Assembly: GCA_964441775.1 (NCBI GenBank) | Contig: CAYTVL010000012.1 | Coordinates: 76,853-140,852, forward strand | Source: SYOC01 sp964441775 | GTDB lineage: Bacteria > Desulfobacterota > Binatia > Bin18 | Reading direction: 5' to 3' | DNA: 64,000 bases | Shown: positions 52,533-61,853 of the stretch, one piece after another | Position numbering within the stretch: the stretch's first letter is position 1 | Layout: the number at the start of each line of letters is the position of its first letter | Translations under genes and position numbers: made by a program | The notes under the pieces: model-generated | The model's database searches: none | Told to the model about the DNA's origin: nothing | The model's input: the letters and a program-made list of their open reading frames with translations, nothing else

Positions 52533-54380
52533 CTACCGCCGATCAAACTGCGAGGCCAAATGCTGTACGGAGAGGCGCACCATCGTCGGTCGCCCGTGTG
52601 GGCAGGTGAAGGGTGAGCGGCAGTCCAATAACGATTTCACCAGCGCTTTCATAGCCTCGGGGCCCAGGGTCTGCCCCGCTTTCACGGACTTCACTTTGCA
52701 GGCGACCCGTGCGGCTAAGTCCTCAAGTTTCGCTTCCACGGAATTCTCCGCGCGTCCTTCGGCTCGTGCTTGCGCGAGTTCGATAATCAATGCGGGCGTA
52801 TCGGCGGCGCGAAAGTAGGGCGGCGCGGCTTGCACGTGGTAGGCGCCGCCGCCAAACGGGCGAATGTCAAATCCCAGCACGGTCAAATACTCCATCATTT
52901 CTTCCAACGCCGCCCGCGCCGTGGGCTCCAGCTCAAAAACGATGGGCAGCAGCAACGGCTGCGATTCGCCTTGACGTTGTTGCAACGCCTCTAGCACCTC
53001 TTCATACATGACGCGCTCGTGCGCGGCGTGTTGATCCACCACCCACAGCTCACCCTCGACTTCCACCAGCACGAACAACTCGTGACTCTGGCCGACGATG
53101 CGGAACTCCGTCCCATCTGGCCGTCGCCACAAGGTCGGCTGCGACTGTACACGAGGCGACAGCGGCGCTTTTACTGCAGGAGCGACTGGCAACACTGGCG
53201 GTGGTTTCGGCATGAGTCGCAGAGGAGGGTCGCTGAACTCTTTCTCGACTTCCACTTTGCGACGTCCGGGGAAATCCGCCGGATCAGGAACAGGAATATC
53301 CGGACTCAACGCCCGAGAAAGGGGGACTACTGGAATTGCCCCCGGTGACGCAGGCAAACCCACCGTCTTGAAGAGATTGACTTTATCAAGAGCCTGACGC
53401 ACGCTCTGCACCAGCGCGTGCAGCACCGCGCGCTCATCGCGGAATTTCACTTCGCGCTTGGTGGGGTGCACGTTCACATCCACGGCCTGCGGCGATGTGT
53501 CGAGGAACAGCACGGCAAGCGGGAAGCGTCCCTGCGGCAAAAGCTCACCATAGCCGCGAGTCAGCGCGAACGACAGCGGCTGACTTTTCACCAGGCGTGA
53601 GTTGACGAAGAAGTATTGGCCCGTACGAGTGTTGCGATGACGAGACGGGGGGCTGACGAGGCCGGAGAGTGCGACGCCGCTTTCACTCGCCAACTCTGCA
53701 CTCGTCTTTACGGGAATTAATCCCTCCGTCCATTCTTTTCCCAAGACGGCCTTCGCGCGACCAGCTAACGTCTCTTGCGGCGTGGCGTCAAACACCACCC
53801 GTTGGTCCCAGGTAAAGAGAAAACGAATGGCGGGGCGCGAGAGCGCCAAGCCGATCAGCATTTCTTCAATCTGGTTGCCCTCGGCGGTCGGTGATTTAAG
53901 GAAGGCTCGCCGTGGCGGCGTATTGAAGAACAACTGTCGCACGGTCACGGTGGTTCCCGGCGGAGCCGCCGCCGGTATGGTCTCGATTGGCGCATCTCCT
54001 GACGCGCACACGCGCACGCCTTCGCGTGCGGCAGGCTCCCGCGTTACTAATTCTAATTGGGCAATCGCCGCAATACTGGCCAAGCCTTCGCCACGAAATC
54101 CTAAGGTTGTCAAAGTAAAGAGATCGGCGCTGCTGAAAAGTTTGCTAGTGGCGTGCCGCTGTACGGCGAGTTGCACCTCCTCGGCGCTCATGCCGCCGCC
54201 GTCGTCTTGCACGACAATCTCAGTGATGCCGCCGCCGGTGATAGACACGCCGATGCTGCGCGCCCCGGCGTCAATAGAGTTTTCTACCAGCTCTTTCACG
54301 ACCGACGCAGGTCGTTCAATGACCTCGCCGGCGCGGATCTGACTAACAGTGAGAGGGTCAAGGACATGAATGCGGCTCAT
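52533..54380 (-). CDS. mutL: DNA mismatch repair protein MutL
   Basis: 615 residues. The GHKL ATPase N-terminus shows Glu33 in KELVENSIDAGA, DDGGGM, TLGFRGEGLASIA and an S5-fold transducer. The C-terminal dimer domain begins at about 420 and contains DQHAAHERVMYEE (about 445-458), matching the DQHA-x2-E-x4-E endonuclease motif, so this MutL probably nicks DNA, and MutH is not needed. A Pro-rich linker lies at 340-410. It is downstream of mutS in the same direction with 86 bases between. Confidence 0.97.
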   Translation of the reverse strand: MSRIHVLDPLTVSQIRAGEVIERPASVVKELVENSIDAGARSIGVSITGGGITEIVVQDDGGGMSAEEVQLAVQRHATSKLFSSADLFTLTTLGFRGEGLASIAAIAQLELVTREPAAREGVRVCASGDAPIETIPAAAPPGTTVTVRQLFFNTPPRRAFLKSPTAEGNQIEEMLIGLALSRPAIRFLFTWDQRVVFDATPQETLAGRAKAVLGKEWTEGLIPVKTSAELASESGVALSGLVSPPSRHRNTRTGQYFFVNSRLVKSQPLSFALTRGYGELLPQGRFPLAVLFLDTSPQAVDVNVHPTKREVKFRDERAVLHALVQSVRQALDKVNLFKTVGLPASPGAIPVVPLSRALSPDIPVPDPADFPGRRKVEVEKEFSDPPLRLMPKPPPVLPVAPAVKAPLSPRVQSQPTLWRRPDGTEFRIVGQSHELFVLVEVEGELWVVDQHAAHERVMYEEVLEALQQRQGESQPLLLPIVFELEPTARAALEEMMEYLTVLGFDIRPFGGGAYHVQAAPPYFRAADTPALIIELAQARAEGRAENSVEAKLEDLAARVACKVKSVKAGQTLGPEAMKALVKSLLDCRSPFTCPHGRPTMVRLSVQHLASQFDRR

Positions 54381-54414
54381 AACGACTCACGTAAGACGGA
54401 AGGTGTAAGACGTC

Positions 54415-54440
54415 AAAAGAAGGACGAATGTTTTTCCTTC
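54415..54440 (-). terminator. Weak terminator-like hairpin after mutS
   Basis: On the minus strand GAAGGA and TCCTTC form a 6-bp stem with a 10-base loop, followed by TTTT (54415-54418). It begins 27 bases after the mutS stop and precedes mutL. It may attenuate rather than end transcription. Confidence 0.35.
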
Positions 54441-54466
54441 ATCTTCCATCCGCCGTTTCCCGAGTT

Positions 54467-56974
54467 TTACCCTTCACGGAAGAGCCCAAGTTGCGCCGGG
54501 TCCTGCGAAAGCGCCGTGCGCACGCCGCGCGCACGAGGGCGTTTGGCGGCGGGACGAATCACATTGACGCCGCGCTCCTCCAAATCTTTCAAAATCTCCT
54601 CGGCGCGATCGGTTACTACCCGGGGCAGCCCCGCCAACTTGGCGACATGAATGCCGTACGAATCATCCGCCGCGCCAAGAATGACTTTGTACAGGAAGAT
54701 GACTTCTCCTTTCCATTCCCGCACCGCAAAGGTCCAATTCTCGACCCCGGGCAACAATCGCTGCAACTCTGTCAACTCGTGAAAATGCGTGGCAAACAGC
54801 GTGCGGGGGCGCGGTCCATCCGGATCAATCAAGAATTCGATGATCGCCCGAGCAATCGACAAGCCGTCGGACGTCGAGGTGCCGCGACCGATTTCATCCA
54901 TCAATAACAAACTGCGCGGCGTGGCGTAGGTGAGAATTTGTGCGGTCTCGATCATCTCCACTGCAAAGGTGCTCTCGCCTAGTGCAAGGTTGTCGGACGC
55001 GCCAATACGCGTGAAAATCCGGTCCACAATGCCAAGACGCGCGTGCTGCGCCGGGACAAACGAGCCGCTCTGCGCGAGTAAAACGATCAGCGCCGTCTGC
55101 CGCAGATACACGGATTTGCCGCTCATGTTTGGCGCCGTCAACAGAAGCAATTGGTGTGTGTCCCGATCAAGAGAGACATCGTTCTCCACAAACTTGTTGC
55201 GACCCAGCAGGGCTTCGACTACAGGATGTCGCCCGCCGACAATATGCAGGACCGCTTCTTCCGTCATTTCCGGCCTAACATATTGCTGTCGCACGGTCAC
55301 CCAGGCGAAGCACGCGAGCACGTCTACCTGCGCAATCGCGGCGGCGACCGTCTGAATGGAGCGAACCTGCTGGCGCACGAGTGCGCATACCTGGGCGAAG
55401 AGTTCTTGTTCTAAGGTAACGGCGCGTTCTTCGGCGTGCAGGATTTGCTCTTCATAGTCTTTGAGTTCCGGCGTGATGAATCGCTCTGCATTCGCCAGCG
55501 TCTGCTTGCGCGTGTAGTCCGGCGGAACCTTGCCTTTATGGGAGTTTGAGACTTCCAGGTAGTAGCCGAACACGCGGTTGTAGCCCACTTTGAGGGAGGA
55601 AATGCCGGTGCGTGCAATCTCGCGTGCTTGCAGTTGCGCGAGCCACTGTTTGGCGTCCGACGCGAGAGACCGCAATCGATCCAGTTCAGCGTGATAACCC
55701 CGTGCGATCACGCCGCCATCGCGCGCGTGCAGGGGCGGCAGATCGACCAGCGCGTGTTGGAGCGTGTCTTGGAGTTCCGTCAAATCAAACGCAAGCTGTT
55801 CGTGTTGTTCCGCCAACAACGTTGTGCTCACCTCACTCAACGTGTGCGTGAGGGCTGGCACTTGGGCAAGAGAATCGCGCAGAGCTGCGGCGTCTTTTGG
55901 GGTCGCCACCTGCGCGCTAAAACGCGCGGCCAGCCGTTCGAGATCGCGCAACGGCGCTAGCGCTGAACGCAAAGCATCCAGCAGGGAAGGACGCGAGACA
56001 AGCTCCTCCACCGCCGTATGGCGCGCCGTGATCTCGCTGAGGGACAACAGTGGATTCTGCAACCAGCGGCGCAAAAGCCGTCCGCCCATCGGCGTGAGCG
56101 TCTCATCGAAGACATCGAGTAGTGTTTTGCCGCGAACGTCAGGATTGGCCGAGCGAAACAGCTCCAGGCTCCGTTCCACGACCGGACCGAGGACCATTGT
56201 CGAGCCCACCTGATGCCGTCGCGGGAGGGCAATATGCGGTAAGGCCGTCTGTAAATGTCCTTGAAGGAAACGAAGCACCAAGGCGACTGCGCTGGTGCTG
56301 ACTGATTCAAGCTCAAGGGCGCGGAGCGAGTCCAGGCCAAAGAATGCTTTGAGGTAGACCTCGCTGTCTTCATACGCAGCCTGCCAGTCGTCGAACGTCG
56401 TGACTACTATCTGTGGACGCGCCGCGCAAAATGCGGCGAGCGCCGGAGCCTGCGCCAGACTTTTCGTCGTGACGATCTCACTTGTGGTGAGGCGCTCAAG
56501 CGCTTCAGGAAAAGTGTCTTCACTCTCCTCCCAGAAAAGAAAGTGGCCGGTGTTCGGCTCTAACAGTGCGACCCCCCAGCCTCGGTCCGCGTGAAAGACC
56601 CCCAGCAAGTGCGGGCTCGTAGGGTCTGTGTCGTTTTCGATAAACGTCGAAGGCGTGACGACGCGCGTGACCTCGCGTTTGACCAGTCCTTTGGCGGTTT
56701 TGGGGTCTTCGACTTGCTCGCAGATGGCGACTTTCTTCCCGGCTTTCACCAGCCGCGCGATATACCCTTGCACGGCGTGGTAGGGCACGCCGCACATCGG
56801 CGCTTTCCCTTCGCCGCTGTCACGAGCAGTGAGTGTGAGGTCAAGCAACGCTGCCGCCTGTTTCGCGTCGTCGAAGAAGATTTCATAAAAATCGCCGAGA
56901 CGGAAAAGCACGACAGCGTCTGGATGTTGTCGTTTCGTCGCCAGATATTGTTCCATGAGCGGGGTCAGGGCCAT
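54467..56974 (-). CDS. mutS: DNA mismatch repair protein MutS
   Basis: 835 residues, full length. Mismatch-reading Phe-x-Glu is Phe29-Tyr-Glu31 in GDFYEIF. Connector and lever domains follow, and the ABC ATPase contains Walker A APNMSGKSVYLRQ (about 610-620; usual form GPNMGGKST), Walker B LLLMDEIGRGTST and a helix-turn-helix end. The Ser for Gly and Val for Thr changes in Walker A occur in other MutS branches and do not suggest loss. It is transcribed toward mutL and follows the AsmA-like gene after 117 bases. Confidence 0.97.
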   Translation of the reverse strand: MALTPLMEQYLATKRQHPDAVVLFRLGDFYEIFFDDAKQAAALLDLTLTARDSGEGKAPMCGVPYHAVQGYIARLVKAGKKVAICEQVEDPKTAKGLVKREVTRVVTPSTFIENDTDPTSPHLLGVFHADRGWGVALLEPNTGHFLFWEESEDTFPEALERLTTSEIVTTKSLAQAPALAAFCAARPQIVVTTFDDWQAAYEDSEVYLKAFFGLDSLRALELESVSTSAVALVLRFLQGHLQTALPHIALPRRHQVGSTMVLGPVVERSLELFRSANPDVRGKTLLDVFDETLTPMGGRLLRRWLQNPLLSLSEITARHTAVEELVSRPSLLDALRSALAPLRDLERLAARFSAQVATPKDAAALRDSLAQVPALTHTLSEVSTTLLAEQHEQLAFDLTELQDTLQHALVDLPPLHARDGGVIARGYHAELDRLRSLASDAKQWLAQLQAREIARTGISSLKVGYNRVFGYYLEVSNSHKGKVPPDYTRKQTLANAERFITPELKDYEEQILHAEERAVTLEQELFAQVCALVRQQVRSIQTVAAAIAQVDVLACFAWVTVRQQYVRPEMTEEAVLHIVGGRHPVVEALLGRNKFVENDVSLDRDTHQLLLLTAPNMSGKSVYLRQTALIVLLAQSGSFVPAQHARLGIVDRIFTRIGASDNLALGESTFAVEMIETAQILTYATPRSLLLMDEIGRGTSTSDGLSIARAIIEFLIDPDGPRPRTLFATHFHELTELQRLLPGVENWTFAVREWKGEVIFLYKVILGAADDSYGIHVAKLAGLPRVVTDRAEEILKDLEERGVNVIRPAAKRPRARGVRTALSQDPAQLGLFREG

Positions 56975-57091
56975 GTCTTTGCTTTCGTCGCTCAGCTTTG
57001 TTGTTTTTGCCAGCCGAATCGGAGCTGACTGTATCTGCTTTCTGTCGTTATGGCCAGCCGACCCAAAAGGGTGAAAACGGGATGCCGCGCA

Positions 57092-59785
57092 TCATCGTCC
57101 TCCGAAGTCCACCAACACTGGGGTGACGGAGGGGTCCGCGTATGGTCCGGACACTTGGAAATTTAACGTTGTCAAATAGTCTGCGCTCCACGCCAGCAGC
57201 TCTCCTGCCAAGGGCACCTTGGCCACGCTGCTGGTGAGACCGTGGAGGGGAACCAACGCCACGCGTAAGTCAAGCGAGCGCGCTCCGAGATTAAATTTTC
57301 CGCGTCCATCGAGACGTACGGAGCTGCCATCGAGTGAAAGATTCTTTGTGAACGCCGTCCCGTTTCCGAGTGTGAAGTCGCCGGCGAGTACGGAAAACGC
57401 TAACCCTTCCGTAGGTAAGCTTGGCAGTTGTAAGCGTAAGAGTCCTTGCATGCTGAGCGCCGACCAGAGCCGCACGAGAATGGGCAGCCGCTGCGCCACG
57501 CCTTGCTGCACGGACACTGACAACGTCGCCTGCCATTCGGCGAGTTCATCCCACTTCGCCCAGTTCGGCATGTAGATGGTTCCCGTGCTGCTCAATTTGC
57601 CGGTCAAGGCTTTGGTCGGCGCATTGACCGTCTGAAAGAAATGCTTGACGTCGAGGTCGCGTAGTTGCGGCGTGAGATAAGCCGCGTGGATATCGGGCCA
57701 CAGAATGACATCGCCTTGCACTGCACCGCCGGCTACGCCAGCCCGCTCGATGTGCAAGTCCGCCTGACGTCCATGCCAATAACAGAAGAGCTGCAAGTTT
57801 TCTACTTGTGCTCCTTTGTAAAGCACATGGCGAGACGTCAAGTCGACGCGGACCTCTCTCGTCGCTTCCTTCGGCGCCCCATCATCCGGCTTTTCAATGT
57901 CTAAGGCTGTTTCAAGGTTCAAGTCTGGAAAATCTCCGGATAGGTCCAAGCGCAAAGGCTCCCAGCTTTCGATGCGGCCGCGACCCGAAAACTCAGCACC
58001 AGGCACTTGACCATGCTTGATAAAAAAGGTTCCCTTTTGTCCCGCTACTTGCAGTTCGCCTTCAGTGACTTCAAACGAATGGAGAAAATCAACGAGATCC
58101 AAACGGACGCGCGAGAACGCTAGCTGGCCATCGAGTCGCGGCAGGCGTTCATTCGGCGGCATCGTTACCTTGAGGCGTCCGGCGAGCGAACCACCCTGTG
58201 GGATCATTTTCCCCGGGGGGACAAATGGGGCAATATCGTAATCGCGCAGATCATTAAAGGCGAGTTGCAACTCTGCGCTCCGTGTGGGGGAGAGATAATC
58301 CTTGACGTTGCCTTGGACCGTCAACCAGGATTGCCCCACCCGGAACGTCGCATTCGTGGTCGTTACGGTGTCCGCGTCAAATTGGAATGCGCCGCTCACG
58401 TCACTGAGATTCAGCTGCCAGGGAAGGACGCGAGCGCTCGCTTGCTCAAGCGTGAGGGCGCCGCTGTACCCTACCTTCCCGTGCGTCCCGGCGCGTTGGA
58501 CCCGAAACCGTGCGGTGGCGCGTCCTTGTGGTTGGGCAATCGCTTGGGAGAACGCTTCCGTTTGCGCTGGCGTCAACGCGGTCAACAAGTGAGAGAGGTC
58601 GTCTTGTAAATCCACCTCAGCGCTCATAGTGGCGTCGAGGGTAGGGCCGTTTTTCGACGTCAACTTTTTCAAAGAGATGCTCGCATCGGTGAATTGCGAC
58701 GCTTTGCCGTAGGCGCCGCGCAGCTTCGTCGCAGCCAGCTCCTCGTCTCGCAACGTAAGGTCTCCGCCGGTGAGCGTGATCGGCGCCGCCTCTTTGCCAA
58801 TTTCACCGTGCGCCTGTTCGATTTGTGCGGCAATCGTGAAGGCCCGCAACGGCGCCCTGGATTCGAGCCCGGCCCAGCGCGCTTTCATGATCTGGAGATG
58901 AGCGTTCCGTAACCAAACATCGCCGATTTTTAAGTCGCTTGCCGTTACAGAGCCCGCCAGCTCAATGGGGCCTTCTCCTTTACCTTGCAAATGACCGGTC
59001 AACGAAAAATTCGTCATCGGCCAGTCTTCTCCCAAGAGGCGTCCGAATTGCTGTAATTGACCCTCGACGACTTCCAGCTCGCCGGTCCATTCGCTCCGTC
59101 GTAACGCGTCAACATTGACTTCTTTCGTAGCGGCGGCGCGTATAGCCACCCGCGCGATCGTTCCGCTTTTATTTTTGAGGGTTGTGCGCAACACGACCGA
59201 AGGTTTTTCTTTCTCGGCCAAGGTGATTTTTGCCTCCGCATCAGCCAGCACGAGGGCGGCGGCGCCATGGGCTGTCCCATAAGTCATCTCCGCTTCTTGC
59301 AACTGAAGTTCTTGAACGGCCAGCGTCGGAGACAATCCCTGCGTCAGCCACGGCAGCCAATGGAAGGCGCCCGGTGGCGCGCTGGGCGCGGTGCGCAACT
59401 GATGCACTAATTGTAAGAAACGCTTTCCTTCCGCCGTCACTTGAAAGCGAGGCTTGACAAAGTTCACGTTGTGAAAAAGCAAAGCGCCATGCCACAACGC
59501 GGGAAGATCGAGCCGCATCTCGACCTGTGCGGCCGTAAAAAATGGCGTCGTATCTGCATCGTCTTTGATGGTGACGGTGTCAAGCCGCACTCCCAGCCCG
59601 TTATGGAAAGACAAGTGACTAGTCTCGACCTGGACGTGGGCGCCAAACAGAGTGCTGAGTTGCTCAGTCAAAAGCTGCTGATAACGTTGCCCGGAAAGAA
59701 GCCAAGCAGCCCACGCCACCGTCCCGATGACGAGCATGAGCCCGAGGAGCAATACGAAACGGCAGCAGCGCCACAAAAACTTCAC
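57092..59785 (-). CDS. AsmA-like envelope protein (YhdP/TamB-type)
   Basis: 897 residues. An N-terminal membrane segment (FVLLLGLMLVIGTVAWAAWLL, residues 11-31) anchors a long beta-rich periplasmic region typical of AsmA, YhdP and TamB proteins, now seen as bridge-like lipid carriers between inner and outer membranes. Family-like segments are LFGAHVQVETSHLSFHNGLGVRLD near residue 45 and the C-terminal AsmA_2-type block LDGSSVRLDGRGKFNLGARSLDLRVALVPL. It precedes mutS and follows the hydrolase gene by seven bases. Confidence 0.88.
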   Translation of the reverse strand: MKFLWRCCRFVLLLGLMLVIGTVAWAAWLLSGQRYQQLLTEQLSTLFGAHVQVETSHLSFHNGLGVRLDTVTIKDDADTTPFFTAAQVEMRLDLPALWHGALLFHNVNFVKPRFQVTAEGKRFLQLVHQLRTAPSAPPGAFHWLPWLTQGLSPTLAVQELQLQEAEMTYGTAHGAAALVLADAEAKITLAEKEKPSVVLRTTLKNKSGTIARVAIRAAATKEVNVDALRRSEWTGELEVVEGQLQQFGRLLGEDWPMTNFSLTGHLQGKGEGPIELAGSVTASDLKIGDVWLRNAHLQIMKARWAGLESRAPLRAFTIAAQIEQAHGEIGKEAAPITLTGGDLTLRDEELAATKLRGAYGKASQFTDASISLKKLTSKNGPTLDATMSAEVDLQDDLSHLLTALTPAQTEAFSQAIAQPQGRATARFRVQRAGTHGKVGYSGALTLEQASARVLPWQLNLSDVSGAFQFDADTVTTTNATFRVGQSWLTVQGNVKDYLSPTRSAELQLAFNDLRDYDIAPFVPPGKMIPQGGSLAGRLKVTMPPNERLPRLDGQLAFSRVRLDLVDFLHSFEVTEGELQVAGQKGTFFIKHGQVPGAEFSGRGRIESWEPLRLDLSGDFPDLNLETALDIEKPDDGAPKEATREVRVDLTSRHVLYKGAQVENLQLFCYWHGRQADLHIERAGVAGGAVQGDVILWPDIHAAYLTPQLRDLDVKHFFQTVNAPTKALTGKLSSTGTIYMPNWAKWDELAEWQATLSVSVQQGVAQRLPILVRLWSALSMQGLLRLQLPSLPTEGLAFSVLAGDFTLGNGTAFTKNLSLDGSSVRLDGRGKFNLGARSLDLRVALVPLHGLTSSVAKVPLAGELLAWSADYLTTLNFQVSGPYADPSVTPVLVDFGGR

Positions 59786-59792
59786 GGTATCC

Positions 59793-60575
59793 TCACGCAG
59801 ATACGAGCGGCGTCACGAAATCGCGGATTGTCCGCACGTAACTCTCTCCTCCCACTTCATGCAAGTTCGTATGTCCGCCTCCTTCCACTCGCAAAAACGT
59901 CTTGGGCTGCGGCGCCAGGGCATAGAGATCATACCCTTGTTGAAACGGCACCGTGCGGTCGTCCGTGCCGTGAATGACTAACAACGGCGTCTTGAGCCGC
60001 CCAATCAAGCGCGCATTGTGGAGATCGCGCTCAACCAAAAACGCCAGCGGAGGAACACGGATTCTCCCCATCTCCCGTAACGAGTAAAAAGGCGCGCTTA
60101 AGATGACGCCATCCGGCTTCTGCTCCAGCGCCACCGTGAGCACCACCGCGCACCCTAACGATTCACCAAAATACACAATCCGTCGTTCCTCGGCCCAACC
60201 CTGCACTCGCACGAAGTCGAGGACATCACGGCCATCCTGCATGATGCCAGCCAACGTGGGCTTACCGCTACTCAAGCCAAAACCCTGATAGTCAAACAGA
60301 AAGTGGCTGCCGCCAATCCGTTCATGCAGCAGACGCAATTGTTTGAGGCGATTGCCGATATGGCCGGCGTTGCCGTGAAACCATAGAAACAGCCACTCAG
60401 CTCCAGGCTCTTGGCGCGCGCGACTGGGAATATACCACCCGTGCAGGGTGCGTCCATCTGCGCCGCCGAACCGCACCTCTTCGTAGGGCAGTCCGTGCTC
60501 CGCAGGCGAAGTCTGCAGTTTGGTGTCTGGATGAAATGTCAAGATGTTCTTCAGCCACTCAATCGGGCTACTCAT
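59793..60575 (-). CDS. Alpha/beta hydrolase (serine aminopeptidase-like)
   Basis: 260 residues from ATG 60575. The canonical fold motifs are WFHGNAGHIGNRL (oxyanion HG), FGESLGCAVVL (nucleophile Ser in GxSxG), VIHGTDDRTVPF (Asp), and GGGHTNLHE (His), so the triad is complete. The N-terminus IEWLKNILTFHPDTKLQTSP matches membrane-associated relatives of the BEM46 type. Upstream ATG 60629 is possible but less like the family. Substrate unknown. Its stop is seven bases from the AsmA-like start. Confidence 0.88.
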   Translation of the reverse strand: MSSPIEWLKNILTFHPDTKLQTSPAEHGLPYEEVRFGGADGRTLHGWYIPSRARQEPGAEWLFLWFHGNAGHIGNRLKQLRLLHERIGGSHFLFDYQGFGLSSGKPTLAGIMQDGRDVLDFVRVQGWAEERRIVYFGESLGCAVVLTVALEQKPDGVILSAPFYSLREMGRIRVPPLAFLVERDLHNARLIGRLKTPLLVIHGTDDRTVPFQQGYDLYALAPQPKTFLRVEGGGHTNLHEVGGESYVRTIRDFVTPLVSA

Positions 60576-60783
60576 GGCGGCAGAGAGCCATCTTCCAGCG
60601 GTATATCCGTTGCTCCTTTCGGTTATCATACGTTGCTTTCGCCTGCGAAGTTTTGCTTGACAATTCCTGAGGTCACAGTGTCTAATAGCGCGGATTGTGG
60701 GGAGGGAGTAGTACAGAGCATCCTCAATTGCTCTTTTGTCGTTCACGTTCCCTATTTTCCATCGTTGCATTAAGGAGTCATTT

Positions 60784-61665
60784 ATGGCCGACAAGATCAT
60801 CATTGAAGTACGCATCAACGAATACGCTCTGCGCGACACGAACCCTAATGTTCCCTACAGCCCGGAGGAGATTGCTCAGCAGGCGTTGGAATGCTGGCGC
60901 GAAGGCGCGTCGATCATTCACTATCACGCGCGCGATCCCCGCACTGGTGCGCCGGCGTCCGACGCCAAACTGTACGCCGAGACGGTGCGTCGCATCAAGG
61001 AGAAGAGCGATCTGATTACCATGCCGACTTTAGGAGCGTGGTGGTTGCCTTCGCCCGAGGCGCGCATCGCCCATATTGTGGAGATGGCCAAAGACCCGAT
61101 GACCAAGCCCGAGTTCGGGCCGATCGATATGGCCACCAGCAACGTCGACACATACGACCCGAAGGCGAAACGCTTCAAGACCACTGAAACAGTCTACATG
61201 AACACCACCAAAACCTGGCAGTATTTCGCCGAGACCATGAAGTCGGTCGGCGTCAAACCGATTCAAGCGCTATGGAATATCTCCTCGGTGCGGCACACGC
61301 AAGCGTTCGCGGAGATGGGGATTTTTACCGGGCCGCTCTACTGTGAGATTGTGTTGACGGAAGATTGGCTGCTCACCGGGCATCCCGGCACGGTGAAAGG
61401 GATGCAAGCCTTTCTTGACTTTCTCCCTACAAATCAGAATTGGCAGTGGTCCGTCATGTGTGTAGGCGGCAACCTCTTCGCCGTCGCCGCAGCAGCGATG
61501 GAGCGGGGCGGGCACATTTCCATTGGCTTAGGAGACTATCCGTACCCCGAACTAGAGTTTCCGACCAATGCGCGACTGGTCTCCCGCGTTGCCCAACTGG
61601 CGCGTGACATGGGCCGCGAGATCGCCACCCCGGAAGAGGCCAGGAAGATGTTGGGTGTGGCCTGA
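60784..61665 (+). CDS. BKACE-family beta-keto acid cleavage enzyme
   Basis: 293 residues of the BKACE (older DUF849) family, zinc enzymes that split beta-keto acids with acetyl-CoA, first known as 3-keto-5-aminohexanoate cleavage enzyme of lysine fermentation. Visible motifs are IIIEVRINEY, the zinc His pair in IIHYHARDPRTGAP, and the EFGPIDMATSN stretch. Near the C-terminus GGNLFAVAAAAMERGGH adds further zinc or substrate residues. ATG 60784 has AAGGAG upstream. No other lysine-fermentation genes are present, so another beta-keto acid is likely. It is divergent from the hydrolase gene. Confidence 0.92.
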   Translation: MADKIIIEVRINEYALRDTNPNVPYSPEEIAQQALECWREGASIIHYHARDPRTGAPASDAKLYAETVRRIKEKSDLITMPTLGAWWLPSPEARIAHIVEMAKDPMTKPEFGPIDMATSNVDTYDPKAKRFKTTETVYMNTTKTWQYFAETMKSVGVKPIQALWNISSVRHTQAFAEMGIFTGPLYCEIVLTEDWLLTGHPGTVKGMQAFLDFLPTNQNWQWSVMCVGGNLFAVAAAAMERGGHISIGLGDYPYPELEFPTNARLVSRVAQLARDMGREIATPEEARKMLGVA

Positions 61666-61698
61666 TGGTCTACCGTGGTGAGGTTGAGTTCCCAAGTC

Positions 61699-61769
61699 GT
61701 AGGGGCGAAGCATTTGCGAGAACTCCGTTTGAGCTATGGATACTCAGTTGGCAAATGCTTCGCCCCTAC
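61699..61769. repeat. Palindromic element with 19-base perfect terminal inverted repeats
   Basis: GTAGGGGCGAAGCATTTGC (61699-61717) and its exact complement (61751-61769) surround a 33-base centre. There is no coding capacity. It lies between the BKACE gene and the promoter of the integrase gene. Confidence 0.85.
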
Positions 61770-61799
61770 TCTATTCTGAGATCGGGCCAGAGAGTGCTA

Positions 61800-61829
61800 T
61801 TGACATACGAATTATTTTCTCCTTATATT
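61800..61829 (+). promoter_or_regulatory. Strong sigma-70-type promoter of the integrase gene
   Basis: TTGACA (61800-61805) and TATATT (61824-61829) are separated by 18 bases. A GAAAGGAGG ribosome site (61837-61845) and the ATG at 61854 follow. I see no LexA box (CTG-N10-CAG), so SOS control is not evident. Confidence 0.65.
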
Positions 61830-61853
61830 CGCCTCTGAAAGGAGGCTCCCGAG

